Source: Saprolegnia diclina VS20
Taxonomy: Eukaryota > Oomycota > Saprolegniomycetes > Saprolegniales > Saprolegniaceae
Reading direction: 5' to 3'
Length of the DNA stretch: 64,000 nucleotides
Assembly (NCBI RefSeq): GCF_000281045.1
Contig: NW_008246127.1
Coordinates: forward strand, 73,445-137,444
Position 1 is the first letter of the stretch; each line of letters starts with the position of its first letter. Below the pieces are notes generated by a model. It was not told the DNA's origin. It did not search any database and saw only the letters and a list, made by a program, of their open reading frames with translations. This document shows positions 45,401-56,836 of the stretch, one piece after another. The position numbers and the translations under genes were made by a program.

Positions 45401-45632
45401 GCGCGCCGGTAGCAACCGCCGCCAGCCCTTTGCGCCCGGTCCGCTCACGCAGCAAGAGGAGAGTGGCGGCTTCCTGATGACGCAGCAGTCGATGCTCGAT
45501 GGCCCGTTCACGCAAGCCGGTGCAACGCAGTCCTTCTCGCAGTTCTCGACGGGCATGAGCCAAGACACGTTCGACTACAAGTCGCAGAACATGCCCATGT
45601 CCCAGGACGTGCACAAGACTGGGTTTTACTGA
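42402..45632 (+). CDS. UPF1: UPF1/RENT1, nonsense-mediated decay RNA helicase
   Basis: SF1 helicase that surveys mRNAs stalled at premature stops. Six exons (introns 43476-43523, 43821-43869, 44136-44183, 44801-44842, 45017-45057), about 1,000 aa. Visible: acidic N-terminus, the Cys/His-rich zinc domain ('[15 protein letters not shown]', '[20 protein letters not shown]', '[16 protein letters not shown]') that binds UPF2, motif I 'GPPGTGKT' (split by intron 2), motif II '[12 protein letters not shown]', '[20 protein letters not shown]', '[20 protein letters not shown]', '[13 protein letters not shown]', '[19 protein letters not shown]', '[13 protein letters not shown]'. The tail is rich in SQ/TQ ('[20 protein letters not shown]', 'MSQDTF', '[11 protein letters not shown]'), the kind of site phosphorylated by SMG1. 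Start by first ATG. Confidence 0.97.
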
Positions 45633-45878
45633 GGCGATCGCGATCGAGAGAGCGAATGGTACTCGGATGCTCGCCATGTGTCCTTGGCTCAGGATGTCCT
45701 CCTCCTAGACGAGCACCGACGCATGCTGGCGGGAATCGCAACCGAGGGCGGCCAGAAGACCAAGCGCTGGCCCGCGCGACGAGATACTAAGTGCCAAATA
45801 CACCTTGCCCTTGTCGCTCGACGCGCTTTTACACAACCCTTTGGAAAAGGTCTCCCATTGACTGAAAAGAAGAGAAGG

Positions 45879-46604
45879 ATGGAGTGGATCGATGCGGAGC
45901 GTGGACTGCTCTCGGTCGCCTTGCAGCCGTGCCAGCTCTGCGCCGACGCACTCGTCGACACCCGAGGTCTCTGCAATGCGCTCTGCCCCGCCCGCGTCTG
46001 CACAAGCTGCCTCGCACAGTACATCGCTGCCGCCTGTGCCTCCAGTGACGTTGTCGCCAACGTCGCCTGTCCGATTTGCATCTTGCCCATGCCGCTGCCA
46101 GCGTGGAAGGCGCGGCTTCCAACTGACGTCTTTGCGGCGCTCGGGGCGAAGCTCGGCGCATCCTGCGCCAGTTTTTGCCCGACGTGCTCCGGGGAGCTCC
46201 CCCGCGCCTGCGTCACGGTAGCCACCACGTGGAGCGCGGTGCTGAGCGACCGATACGATGCGCTCCACGCCGAGTGCTTGGCCTTTGACGCCGGTGAGCG
46301 CACAGCGGCCGAGCTCCTTTCGTTTCTCACCAACGTCTTTGGACCGTTTGCGCGCAAGATTGTGCCCGCCATGTACCAGTGGATGGCGACGAACCACAGA
46401 CTCTACGCATTTGTGGCCACGCGCCAGCGGCACCGAGGACCGACCGCGTGGTATCCGTGCTGCCTCACGATCGAGTCATCGACGGACGCTGCGCCGACAA
46501 CGGCCGAGGTGGTGACGCCAGGGCGCTGGCCGCGGGCGCTCAAGGCGTGGTCTCGACAGCACAAGCGCAACAAGCTTGTGGTTGTGGACAACGAGGCGTC
46601 ATAA
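45879..46604 (+). CDS. RING-like zinc-finger protein
   Basis: 241 aa from the ATG at 45879 (the frame continues upstream without a better start). The N-terminal 75 residues hold 'CQLCADALVDTRGLCNALC' , 'RVCTSCLAQYI' and 'VACPICILPMP', i.e. C-x2-C ... C-x4-C-x4-C-x2-C ... C-x2-C. The Cys-only pattern and central insertion suit an RBR/RING1-like or variant RING; a further CxxC ('FCPTCSGELPRAC') comes after, so a second zinc site may exist. The remainder is helical without known domain. If RING-like, an E3 ubiquitin ligase role is possible. It sits about 250 bp downstream of UPF1 on the same strand. No IBR second domain is evident. Confidence 0.55.
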   Translation: MEWIDAERGLLSVALQPCQLCADALVDTRGLCNALCPARVCTSCLAQYIAAACASSDVVANVACPICILPMPLPAWKARLPTDVFAALGAKLGASCASFCPTCSGELPRACVTVATTWSAVLSDRYDALHAECLAFDAGERTAAELLSFLTNVFGPFARKIVPAMYQWMATNHRLYAFVATRQRHRGPTAWYPCCLTIESSTDAAPTTAEVVTPGRWPRALKAWSRQHKRNKLVVVDNEAS

Positions 46605-47431
46605 GCTAGCGATAATATTCCATACACAAATGTGCAAATGACGTGGCAGCACCAGACGTCGGCAGTCCATGGTGACTTCAAGGATGTACACAGCACAAAA
46701 TTTGATTCGAGCAGCACGCGAAGTGAAGTGCATACGATAGAGCCAAGAGCCACAATCGCTAATGGCCAGGCCATACCAAGGCACCATAGCACGTGTCTTG
46801 ATTGCTGTCTTGATATAGCGCCGTGGAGCATCTGTAGCTCAGTGCCCGGCCCGCCTGTGGTTGATGGGGCCAATTTCTGGTCATGTCGTTCTGCGCCAAC
46901 ACTTTGGTCGGCAACTTGGTTCTTTCCAGCATGAGCACAGGAGGCTCGTACTACATCACATCACATTGTGTTCAAGCTCCCTGCAATGTCAAGCAGACGC
47001 GGAACGTGACGGGAACGTGCTCGACAAGCCACGGGGCCTGGTTTTGCCCAGTTTGACACGGGCAAACTCTGTAACTCGATACAAATCGGAGGTTTTACCC
47101 GCCAGCAACGTTACTCGCATGTGCTTTGTCCCAACTCATCAGCAATTGACATCCGAGATCCCACGCTCGAGGCGAGGAGCTTCGCCATCGACGATGGCGT
47201 CGCAAGCACATACACTAGACATGCCGGTAGAGGCTCGTCAAGCCTTTGCCGTGCCTTGTCACCTGCCTATGCCCGAGCCTCGTTGCACTTGCGGGAGCAG
47301 CCGATCACGCATTCACTTGCTGACGATGGCTGGGTGAGAAACTTCGCTGCAAGTTCCTGACGCACACCGTCTTTCTACTAGTTACTCGTGACAGAACCCA
47401 AGCCACTCGAAGACGACAACGACGACGAGCG
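46605..47431. other. Intergenic, nothing recognised
   Basis: 0.8 kb with no supported gene. A minus-strand open frame reaching 46873 has hydrophobic stretches but no family resemblance and overlaps the preceding gene. Confidence 0.4.
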
Positions 47432-47875
47432 ATGCTTGGACGACCAGTGCTCCTGTCATTGCTGCCTCTGCTCGGCCGCTGCGCCGCCAACAAGTCTGTC
47501 GTGCCCGAAAATGACGCGACCAACGTCATCTTGATCTGCTCGCTGAGCATCGGCACGATCGTGCTCGCGGTCGTCGGCCTCGCCATCGTGCTCCTCATCT
47601 GGAAGCCCCGCGCCGCGTCGACGTCGTCGCTCTCTTGCGCCGACATTGACGCGTTCGCGGGTGTCAGCGACGGCCCGACCGTCGTCGACCAAGTGCAACT
47701 GCTCGAGGACATGGCGTTCGGCCTCGTTGACGCCAACGGCCACGACGAACCGGCGTTCTACTTGCTGGAAGACATGATCGGGAGTTCGCGCGGTGCGTAC
47801 AAGCTCCGGCCGAGCGCCATCTCGGACGACGTCGCGGTCCTCGCGTCCCAGCGCGACCTGCCGACCGTGTCGTAG
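47432..47875 (+). CDS. Small type I membrane protein
   Basis: 147 aa, no intron. Signal peptide 'MLGRPVLLSLLPLLGRCAA', a very short ectodomain (about 12 aa, one N-x-S site), one TM helix 'VILICSLSIGTIVLAVVGLA' ending in a Lys/Arg stop ('WKPRA'), then an acidic cytosolic tail with 'LLEDM' twice and several Ser/Thr. Nothing in the tail is a known domain. The layout is like that of the other type I proteins in the right part of the window but the ectodomain is nearly absent. Convergent to the peptidyl-tRNA hydrolase gene, about 60 bp apart. Confidence 0.6.
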   Translation: MLGRPVLLSLLPLLGRCAANKSVVPENDATNVILICSLSIGTIVLAVVGLAIVLLIWKPRAASTSSLSCADIDAFAGVSDGPTVVDQVQLLEDMAFGLVDANGHDEPAFYLLEDMIGSSRGAYKLRPSAISDDVAVLASQRDLPTVS

Positions 47876-47935
47876 CCAGCTGCCTTTGCCATATATTTAA
47901 CACTTCAACGCCCGTCGCTAAACAACAACGTCCCA

Positions 47936-48867
47936 TTAGTCTAACCGCTGCTTCTTGGTTGGCGGCGGCGAGTCAGCCTTGGGCTTGGGCTTGGGCTTGT
48001 CCTTCTTGTACGCTTTCATGTCGGTGCTGTTGGCGAGCGCAGTGGCTTCGTTCAGGCCGCGATGGGCATACACGCGAAGCAGCGCCGACGTGTAGACCAT
48101 GAGCGCGCGCATGTCGTCCATCTCGTGTGGCTGGAACTTGCCGAGAACGTACTTGTCGAGCTGCAGTCCTGGCGGCGGGTTGCCTTTGTTCGCCGGATCG
48201 AGAAACCACGACGGACAGCCAATGCCGATCTTGAGCCGCGCAAACTTCTCGGACGCGATGCACTTAATGACGTCGCGGACGCCGTTCTGGCCGCCGTGGC
48301 CGCCCTTGGGCTTGAAGCGGCACGTGCCAAACGGCAGCGTGATGTCGTCCGTGAGCACGAGCAGCTCGTCGTGCTTGTTGATGACGAGCGCATTGTTCTT
48401 GAGCCTGCGCTCCTCATGTAACTTTCATGATCATGACGAGGATCGACGCACCGGAAATGATGCGTGTTGAGGTAGCTCTTGACCGACATGCCACTGCGGT
48501 TCATGTACGTCGACGGCAAGAGGCCATGCACATCGACGACAGGATACGGCACGCCCTCGGCGACAGTTCGCGCCTTGCGCCGCTCCGACATGCGATCAAT
48601 GAGGTCGTCGCCAAGTCGCGTTTGCAGCTCGTCGAAGCGCAGCTGATGCACCGCGCTCTCGCCGTGCACGGCCTTGACGTCGACGAATGGCGGAGCGCCA
48701 TGCGCAGCAAAGAGGTGCTGGAGGGCCATCTTGCCAATGTTGTGGCTACGCGCGACGTGAGAGGAGCCATTGCGGTGGAGCTACCGCGTGTTGTGGAACT
48801 TCTCGCCCGGGTTGCCGAGGCCGACGACGAGGCGCCGGACGAGCGGGTAGACTTCCCGCGCCGCCAT
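47936..48867 (-). CDS. PTRH1: Peptidyl-tRNA hydrolase (Pth1 family)
   Basis: Releases tRNA from prematurely dropped peptidyl-tRNAs, usually in organelles. Three exons (introns 48784-48746 and 48447-48413, 39 and 35 nt). Motifs: 'LVVGLGNPGEKFHNTRHNIG' with the family Asn and His, 'PSTYMNRSGMSVKSYL', 'LTDDITLPFG' with the catalytic Asp, and 'GGHGGQNGVRDVI' with the Asn of the usual GG-H-NG; here His is replaced by Gln. 'FARLKIGIGCP' and 'DKYVLGKF' complete the fold. The middle part carries an insert of about 60 charged residues after motif HNIG. The C-terminal tail is Lys/Pro-rich, absent in bacteria. ATG at 48867; divergent from the KDO-8-P synthase. Confidence 0.9.
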
Positions 48868-48930
48868 CGATTTTATTTGTTGGCTGCGAAAAAGAATAAA
48901 AATCCGACAAAATTGAATCAAAATCCAAGA
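48868..48930. promoter_or_regulatory. 63-bp bidirectional promoter (PTH / KDO-8-P synthase)
   Basis: The two start codons (48867 minus, 48931 plus) are 63 bp apart. The gap is AT-rich (runs of A on the plus strand, AAAAAGAATAAAAATCC). Promoters of both genes must be inside it or in the coding parts. Confidence 0.5.
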
Positions 48931-50061
<1,131 letters not shown>

Positions 50062-50091
50062 TTGTAGACGACCGATAGACACCATTCGCGT

Positions 50092-52638
50092 TCATTCGCC
50101 AATTTTGATGGCTTGCAAGCTCTCTTCGATCTTGGGCAGCTCGTCGGGCCAGAGCTGTCGAAGCACGCGGTTCACTCGCCGATCAAGCCGCGTTGGTTGT
50201 CCGCGCCGCCAGCGCCGATTGCGCGGCACGCGTGGCCGCAGCGGCAAGGCCGCGTCGTCGCCCGGCGTTTCGAGCTGCGTCATGACCTCGACCCGCCGCG
50301 AGCGGTACTCGGCCATCGTGTGCACTTTCTATCTCACTGTTTCAAGCATCGTCCAGCAGCGACAGAGCTGGACCTTGAGACTCTCGAGGAGACGCGTCTT
50401 GTACACGACGGTCAAGTTTTCCTGCGCAATGTTGTTCTGCATGCGAAGCGGCAGGTGCGGCACCAGCTCGGGGCGCCGCGCTCCGTGGTCCTCGTCGGAC
50501 GATGGCAGGTAGAAAAGCTGTCGCGGCGGCTGGTTGTTGCTCCGCGGTGAGGTGGGTTTGGATGCTCCGTGTCGGTGCAAGCTATGGGGCGACCGTGGGG
50601 GCGAGTTGACGGACGTGCGGAGCGTCGGTGGCACCTACACTGGTGCGTGGGACACGGCAGGGCGCCCGCCGTACAGACCTGGAGCTTGGGCGACGCGCCT
50701 CGGGCCTCGGCAATTGCCTTTTGCTTGGTCGCGGCGATTTGCCAGTCGCGGTACAATTGGTCCCGCGGCGACATCAGATCCGCCTTTTTCTGTTGCAAAT
50801 GCGCCGTTGTCGCCGCCTAGACCGAAGATTAGGGCTACGAGATTACAAAGCGCGGCTCTACCGTTTGGGCGGCAAGGCGGAGCTTTTGCTGGAGCATCTG
50901 CGGCGTGCGTTTGCGAGCAAAGAGGAGGTCGGCTTTCGCCTCTGAAATGCGCTGGTCGTCGGCCTCTTTCTTGCGCTGCTTTCGGATCGCTGCTTGGTGC
51001 TTGGCCTCGACGACCTTGGAGCACACGCTGTCGCCTGGGGCATAGTTCACACAACGTACGCGTGACGACGATTGAATTGAACCTGAAATGTGGTCGTGGG
51101 ACCCGCACCAGCCGCAGATAGTCCGCGCATGCTTCATCATCGAGCGCGTCGATCTAGCAAACCGCCTTGAGTCATCATTACCTCGTGTCAAGAGACATGG
51201 TCAGCAGCAGACGCGGGTGGGTCGACGCGATCGCGATGCGCGTTTGGCGCCAATGGTCTCGCGCGAGCGCCATCTCCCGGAAGAGCTGCTGCGCCGCCAG
51301 AATGTGGTCGAGGCGGTCGATCATAAAGACGTCATTCCACGTCGCGCGCTAGTCGACGTCATTAGTTTCGCGCCAAATTGCATTAATATCTACATCCATC
51401 ACGAGCGCCTTGACGTCCGTGACTAGACACGCGTTGTGTATCAGTCCTCCAGAGAACCACAACAATTTTGGTGGATACCGGCGCGCAACTCGACTTTGCT
51501 GTGGCTTTCGTTAAAAACGAGGGCGTGCTCCCCGCAGATATCGTGCTCTTCGTACAAGGCCGTTTCCAAGCTCGCGCGCTTCCGCCGCAGGTCGCCAAAG
51601 TGGATGCCTTGGATCACGCTTTCTTCCGGCGCGACGGCGGCCTTGGACTTTTTGGTTGGCTTTTCGTCCACGGGCGTGTACTTGACGACGTAGCCCGCGT
51701 CATCGACGAGCGCCGTCATCGGCAGCGACTCTTGCACGACGCCCGAGTAGATGAAGTACATGGCGTTGGCCTCGTTGCCGTGGCGCAGTAAGAAGCTCTA
51801 CGCATCCTCAGATACAACCTCGCGACAGCGTCGTACATCCGCTGGCACAGCGAGGAGCTTGAGCTTGTTGGAGAGGCGCGAGATGTCGCCGTGAGTCCAC
51901 GACTCAAAGTAGTACAAATCCTCGATAAACTCAAACTGCGTAAAGGTAATCTCGTCGCCGTTGCTGGCGCGGAGAAGGCGGTGGTACGCACCCCGTTTCA
52001 GGCAAATAAACGACGTCAAGACGTTGGTCACGACCGAGCACGTCCTGGACATGGCGATGATGGTCTATCATTGTGAGCTAGTAAAGCATACCGCTGTGCC
52101 GATGGGTCGAGGACGGCGAGCTCGCCAAACGTCCCACCGCCCCCAATCTTGCGAATGAACATGCCGAGCGATTTGCGTGAGGCCTCGTCCGGGTAGGTAC
52201 CAAGCTGTCCGCGCAGCTCGTCTTCTATGGGCATATGGGCTTCGCTGGGCGCCACGTAGAGCGAGACTTGGCCGGCGAGGACGATGTAGAAGATGTCGCC
52301 AAAGTCGCCTTGGTAGCATACCACCGTACCGGGCGGAGCGTTGTACAAGGTCATTTCGCGGCAAATCGTCTTGCAAATGACGTCTTGGATGCCGCTAAAG
52401 AGCTTGCACGTCGCTTCATTCTGGACGACCCACTCGAAGAGGACATCGACCTCTAAATACCACGCTCGATACAGCCTCCCATCCGCCGCACGACTATACC
52501 TTCGGCCGACCGCTGCTCGGACTTCTTGTTGAGGATGGCTTGGAGACGCTGGGCCTTGGTCAACAACTTCTTCTCGGACGGCAGCATCTTGGCCCGGAGG
52601 TGCGCTGCGGCGCGGACGACATTGGCGGCGTGGTCCAT
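50092..52638 (-). CDS. Protein with two cyclic-nucleotide-binding domains and coiled-coil tail (CNBD2-like)
   Basis: About nine introns of 39-50 nt; one continuous frame of roughly 650 aa from ATG 52638. N-terminus 'LPSEKKLLTKAQRLQAILNK'; cNBD 1: 'TVVCYQGDFGDIFYIVLAGQ' and 'GGTFGELAVLDPSAQRTCSV', which keeps the FGELA...R phosphate-binding cassette; cNBD 2: 'FLLRHGNEANAMYFIYSGVV' and 'HDICGEHALVFNESHSKVEL', where the Arg is missing. Then a helical region 'LDHILAAQQLFREMALARDH', a CxxC-containing segment, and basic coil 'AAIRKQRKKEADDQRISEAK'. The last splice (about 50300-50350) is uncertain. Two tandem cNBDs recall PKA regulatory subunits but no inhibitor sequence or dimerisation domain is present; CNBD2-like flagellar proteins are a better match. 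Convergent with the KDO-8-P synthase gene, 30 bp apart. Confidence 0.72.
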
Positions 52639-52722
52639 AACCCAATATAATACTTGACACGCGAAACGGTCGACTGGCCTTTCTATTAAGGCACTCACCA
52701 GACGGACGCTCCTCGACAAAGA

Positions 52723-53730
52723 TCAAATGCCCAACGACGTTGTATCAAGTGTACTGTCTGAGACTGCACTAGCATCTACGTCGGCCGCCAAGTACACAAA
52801 CGACGTATCGATCGAGACATCATCGTCAAAGCGGGCGTCGGGACTTCCGGCCCACGTGGCCGTCGGACACTCGTAGACGAAAGGCGTTGACGACTCGATG
52901 ATGGGAACGCGTGACATGACCCGGGGCTTGGACTTGACCATTATGCCCCTGGAGGCAAGTGTCGCGCGGTCGTCACTCGGCGCACGAGCTTGCGACAAGA
53001 GCGCATTGTGCCGCTTCCGGTAGAAGAGACACGCGAGACCGAGCAGCGCGAGTACGAAAAGACTGGACGACGCTGCAATCACCGGCCACTTGTCTACGAA
53101 CAGCAACACAAATGAGGTGCGAGGTGCGAAATGCAAGCAAACCGTCGGCGTTGCGACTCGATGCTGGCGGCGACGTTTCGGTGGACCCCGAACGTGAAAG
53201 CTGGTCGATGGATGGCCGAAGCTGGCTCAGTACGCATCAAGCCATGTCAATGACGAGACGTGTATCGTCGGTGCAAGAAGAACCTCTGTGCGCTGGACGA
53301 CGGCAAAATCATACAACCCGAGCGACTTCGACACTGGCAGCGCCACGCGGGCATACAAGCAGTAGACGCCCGGTCGATCGAGAAGCACAGTCGCCGAGAA
53401 GTTGCGCGAGCTGTCGTCTGTCATGCCGCCGCCAAGAGGAACGACCAGCATACACGCTGGCAGAGACGTGTCGAGCGAGAAAAGGTCGCAAGACGCAAGG
53501 CCTTGCGCCCAGCATGCTTGTATCGTCGCTAGAGCCTCGACGCCAGCGATGCCAGTCGCATCGATTGCAGCGCGTAGCTCCGAGAGGCCCAGCGCCTTGC
53601 TGGTAGGATATTGGATCATCGAGATGGTCCACGCGGCTGTCACCTTGTCCCTTGTCAGCTCACGCAGAAGAGCCCGTGTTCGTACCGTGGTAGGTATCCC
53701 CGTCAGGAGTCGCGGCAGCATGAGCGTCAT
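52723..53730 (-). CDS. Type I membrane protein, ectodomain family, copy 1
   Basis: At least two exons. Exon A (to 53227): 'MTLMLPRLLTGIPTTV' as a possible signal peptide, then a beta-rich ectodomain with 'VTAAWTISMIQYPTSKALGL', several Cys and 'GVYCLYARVALPVSKSLGLY'. Exon B (from about 53136): TM helix 'WPVIAASSSLFVLALLGLAC' with a Arg/Lys stop, then an acidic Ser/Thr tail. The splice between 53227 and 53136 could not be fixed: a phase-0 intron from 53255 or so to a CAG acceptor keeps frame, others do not. An earlier ATG at 53925 is also in frame, but lacks a signal peptide. Probably a surface receptor or adhesin; function unknown. Confidence 0.5.
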
Positions 53731-54269
53731 CGTGAGCGCACATGCGCTTCCTTGGCCACCGACGAGGACCTCGGTCGCTTGATTCGACTGGCGCAGCTTC
53801 CAGCAGTAAGTCGTGCTCGGCTTCATGTGTGCATATAGGCCGTCGTCTTCGCCGTCGTCACTTGCATCCACACTTGGCGCCGCATGAAGATGGAGCGTTC
53901 CCGACTTCGGCCCGCGCAGCATCATCGTCCTCGTCCCGCGGTGGCAAATTGCAAACTGGCGACCATCGACGTCGGACTCATAATATTATTCAAGTATCCA
54001 GCACCCTATTATTATAATTGCATACAACTTATAAGCTTATCGGAAGATCCACGTGCAAAATAATATTACGAATATCGTTGCCGTGAGATGCCACGCTGCC
54101 ACGACAGGAAGACCGAATCTCGCCGTGAAGTTGACAGCAACTGGTACTGCCCTCGCCTTCAACCTCTGAAGCACGACCACCGCTACACACGCGCTTGGTC
54201 GGCCACCCATTAGCTTCAACCGCATCCAAGATCACGTCGGCAAGCCACGTATCCAAGCAGTAGTTATAG
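53731..54269. other. Intergenic; AT-rich at 53980-54070
   Basis: Possibly includes extra N-terminal codons of copy 1 up to 53925. From about 53980 the sequence is AT-rich (TATTATTATAATT runs), which fits a 3' UTR/promoter boundary. Nothing else seen. Confidence 0.4.
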
Positions 54270-54926
54270 TTAAGACTCGGTACTGGAGTAGAAGAAGTCG
54301 TCGTCGCCAGCGCGGTCGCGTGCATGGTTGAGGCACATGCCTAGGCGCTGCACCCACTTATCGCAGCCAGGAAACGAACAGCGATCGCCGCCGCCGTGCT
54401 GTCGGCAGAGCTGCTTCATGTGGGCCTTCTTGTCGCAACCGACGATGGCGCAGGGCCGGCCACCGCCGTGCAGCTTGCACAGCCCCAAGCTCTGGGACGC
54501 CCGGGTGCACGAGGCAATCTTGCAGCGCGACCCACCACCGTGCCGAATACAAAGGCCGCGACTCTGCACGCTCTTGTCGCAGCCGGCGTGGGCGCACCGC
54601 TTCGAGCCACCGTGGCGCTTGCACTTGCCGAATGCGCGCGCTTGGCTCTTACAGTCGACGTCGCTGCACAGCCGCCGACGTTCGCCCGACGGCGCGCTCG
54701 GTTTGGGGTCGGCGGCCACCGCTGTCGCAACAGCTGGTGCTGGTGCGAGCGGCTCGAGGAGAAGCCACGTCGGGTCGCAAGCGATCGTGCAATCGTGCGA
54801 CGGGAACGACGCCTCCAGCAGCGCGCTATCTGCGACCTCAAAAAGTGGGATGATCGAGTCCGGCGCCGCCATCGAGGCCAGGTTCATGGCATTCACGCGT
54901 TCGTGGATCGGCAGCTCCATCGTCAT
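54270..54926 (-). CDS. CxxHGG repeat protein with five repeats
   Basis: 218 aa, single exon, ATG at 54926. The second half has five Cys/His units, each C-x4-C-x7-x-G-x-C-x2-H-G-G: 'CSDVDCKSQARAFGKCKRHG', 'CAHAGCDKSVQSRGLCIRHG', 'CKIASCTRASQSLGLCKLHG', 'CAIVGCDKKAHMKQLCRQHG', 'CSFPGCDKWVQRLGMCLNHA'. The N-terminal half is Ala/Pro-rich with 'MAAPDSIIPLFEVADSALLE'. It is the same repeat type as the proteins at 305 and 2436 but with more units and clearly divergent, so the family is widely spread in this genome. Zinc binding likely; the acidic C-terminal tail ('GDDDFFYSSTES') may carry phosphorylation sites. Confidence 0.8.
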   Translation of the reverse strand: MTMELPIHERVNAMNLASMAAPDSIIPLFEVADSALLEASFPSHDCTIACDPTWLLLEPLAPAPAVATAVAADPKPSAPSGERRRLCSDVDCKSQARAFGKCKRHGGSKRCAHAGCDKSVQSRGLCIRHGGGSRCKIASCTRASQSLGLCKLHGGGRPCAIVGCDKKAHMKQLCRQHGGGDRCSFPGCDKWVQRLGMCLNHARDRAGDDDFFYSSTES

Positions 54927-55041
54927 CTCGATCGATCGATAATGGATGGCCCTTCTACCGTTGGAGATGGCTTTTGCCCCGTCCCACAACTCGGGAAAGG
55001 ACGCGACCCGATGGACGATACCATTGATACAAAGCTATAAA

Positions 55042-56073
55042 TTAAAACGACGCTGTCGTGCTGGCGCCCGAGACGGGCCGTGGCCGCCCGTACACTGGCT
55101 GCGAGTGGCTCGAGAGGTCGCTTCCAAACGTGCTCCGAAGGTCCACGGAGCTTTCGCCGGCGCTAAAGATGGACGACGACCCGTCAAAGTCGCGTGTCGT
55201 ACGTGGGTCGTCGTACCCCGTTGCAATCGAGCTCTGGGTTGGGCTCGGATAGTACTCGTCGAGCGGGATACTGCGCCGGCTGTACCCGCCGTAGACGTGG
55301 ATCCCTTCCGTCTCGCGCCAGAGTTCGCCAAGTGGCTCGGACGCCGTCGAGTGCGCGTGTCCGCGCGACGACCGCATGAGCGCCGACGAGTTGGTGCGTG
55401 GGTCCGAGGCCGTCCCGAGCGACTGCGTTTGCCACTTGAGCGGCGCGGGTGGCGTCATGGGCATCGGCGGGTCGACGTTCGGTCGGCCTTTTCGAGCTCG
55501 GTACCAGCAGCAAACGATAAAAAGCGCAACAAGAACGCTCCCACTGACGGCGAGGGCGACCACAAGCGTCTTGGGTGGTGGTGATGATGACGACGTGTCC
55601 TCGGACGACGGCGCGTCCGACGACGCTGCCGCCAGTGGGAGCTCGATGACGCTCCTTGGCACTGTCACTAGACAGCTCGCGTGCAACGTTGTGCGCTCGA
55701 CGCTGGTGTACACAAATGCCACAAGCTCGAGACGATGTACGCTATTGGCAGCTGGCGACGGGATGCTCACCGAGACGTTGTCGCCGGTACCCGTGATTCG
55801 CGCGGGAAGCCACGTCATGTTGGCCTCCGCGCCTTGCAATGCGTAGCCCATGGAAGCGTCGGCGATGGTCGCAATGTCGACTGCTGTCGTCGCCACGGAC
55901 CAGTCGATGACGAGCGACGCATTGGTCCATGTCGCGGCCGCGGCCGTCGTGAAGCGGCAGGGCGGCGTCGACTCTGGGCCTGGCCCAGCCTTGACCGGGG
56001 CGCACGAGGTGAGGACCGTCGGTATGGGGTCGGCGGCCACGACGGCGAGCGTCAGTAGCAGCACGCGTCGCAT
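55042..56073 (-). CDS. Type I membrane protein, ectodomain family, copy 2
   Basis: 343 aa, intronless. Signal peptide 'MRRVLLLTLAVVAADP'; ectodomain of about 165 aa with 'TSCAPVKAGPGPES', 'ATWTNASLVIDWSV' and Thr/Ser-rich end with N-glycosylation sites; TM 'TLVVALAVSGSVLVALFIVC' with a CWYRARK stop; a long cytosolic tail rich in Ser, Pro and Tyr ('GIHVYGGYSRRSIPLDEYYP', 'SSIFSAGESSVDL'), with many possible phosphorylation sites. The ectodomain resembles that of the tandem-kinase receptor next door ('PITIDWTLPS' versus 'LVIDWSVATT'), so the gene may be a kinase-less relative. The ATG at 56073 is chosen for the signal peptide; the frame is open upstream without one. Confidence 0.65.
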   Translation of the reverse strand: MRRVLLLTLAVVAADPIPTVLTSCAPVKAGPGPESTPPCRFTTAAAATWTNASLVIDWSVATTAVDIATIADASMGYALQGAEANMTWLPARITGTGDNVSVSIPSPAANSVHRLELVAFVYTSVERTTLHASCLVTVPRSVIELPLAAASSDAPSSEDTSSSSPPPKTLVVALAVSGSVLVALFIVCCWYRARKGRPNVDPPMPMTPPAPLKWQTQSLGTASDPRTNSSALMRSSRGHAHSTASEPLGELWRETEGIHVYGGYSRRSIPLDEYYPSPTQSSIATGYDDPRTTRDFDGSSSIFSAGESSVDLRSTFGSDLSSHSQPVYGRPRPVSGASTTASF

Positions 56074-56836
56074 CGCAAATAATCGCCACTGGACTTGCGA
56101 ATCAAAATTCGCAGAGGGGGTGCTAGAAAAAAGGGAGCACCAACCCGCGTACTGTATTACCCAGGCGACCCATCTCGACTCGACCCATCTCGCACGCGAG
56201 ATAGGCTCACTGGCGTACGCAGCACCGATCCGCCGCCACGCGAGGTGGATCACCTGCAGCAAGATCGGGGTGGGCGCGCTGCTTTTGCCATTGGACAGGC
56301 GCTTGGACCTTGGCGCGGTGGTGCATACGGTAGTCGCTCGAGGCGTAGTACCCATGTTGGCAACGCTATGTAGCAGTGCGGGACAGCGAGATCCGGGGCC
56401 ACTGGTGCCATGGGACCCATCATCGCTGTGGGTGCCTCGCGGTCCGACGTGGAGAAGAGGGTACCCCTACCGGCCCCCAATGATTGAAGCACGAGGGTGG
56501 GTGCCCATAAAAATCCGAATTCAAAGAAAAAGTGCAAATCGCGATCTTTGCGTAATGGGGGCATGAATGGACTGTGGACGAGGCTCGGTCGCGTCTCGAT
56601 CCCTACTTGCCTGAGCGCAGAAGCTACGTCCCCCATCCAACCTTCCAAAGGCCCATCGGCGTTGTTCACTCGCTGTCCGCCGGCCGCGTCCATTTACGGA
56701 CCCTTGCTCTGTCCGAGCAGCAGGACACTCTCGTGGAGGCAACTGTCCTCGCAGCTGCTGTCGGCAGCGATATCATCATGAGATGATATGGCGAATGTAC
56801 AGTGCAATCTCAAAGCGTTTTGAACTCGAACGGTGG
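56074..56836. other. Intergenic between two same-strand membrane-protein genes
   Basis: 0.76 kb, no gene supported. It should hold the promoter of copy 2 and the 3' UTR of the receptor kinase gene. Open frames over it read through without domain similarity. Confidence 0.4.

Noticed and set aside
46403-46873. Hydrophobic 156-codon minus frame
   Set aside because: Overlaps the RING-like gene, contains no recognisable domain, and its hydrophobic part falls in low-GC intergenic DNA.
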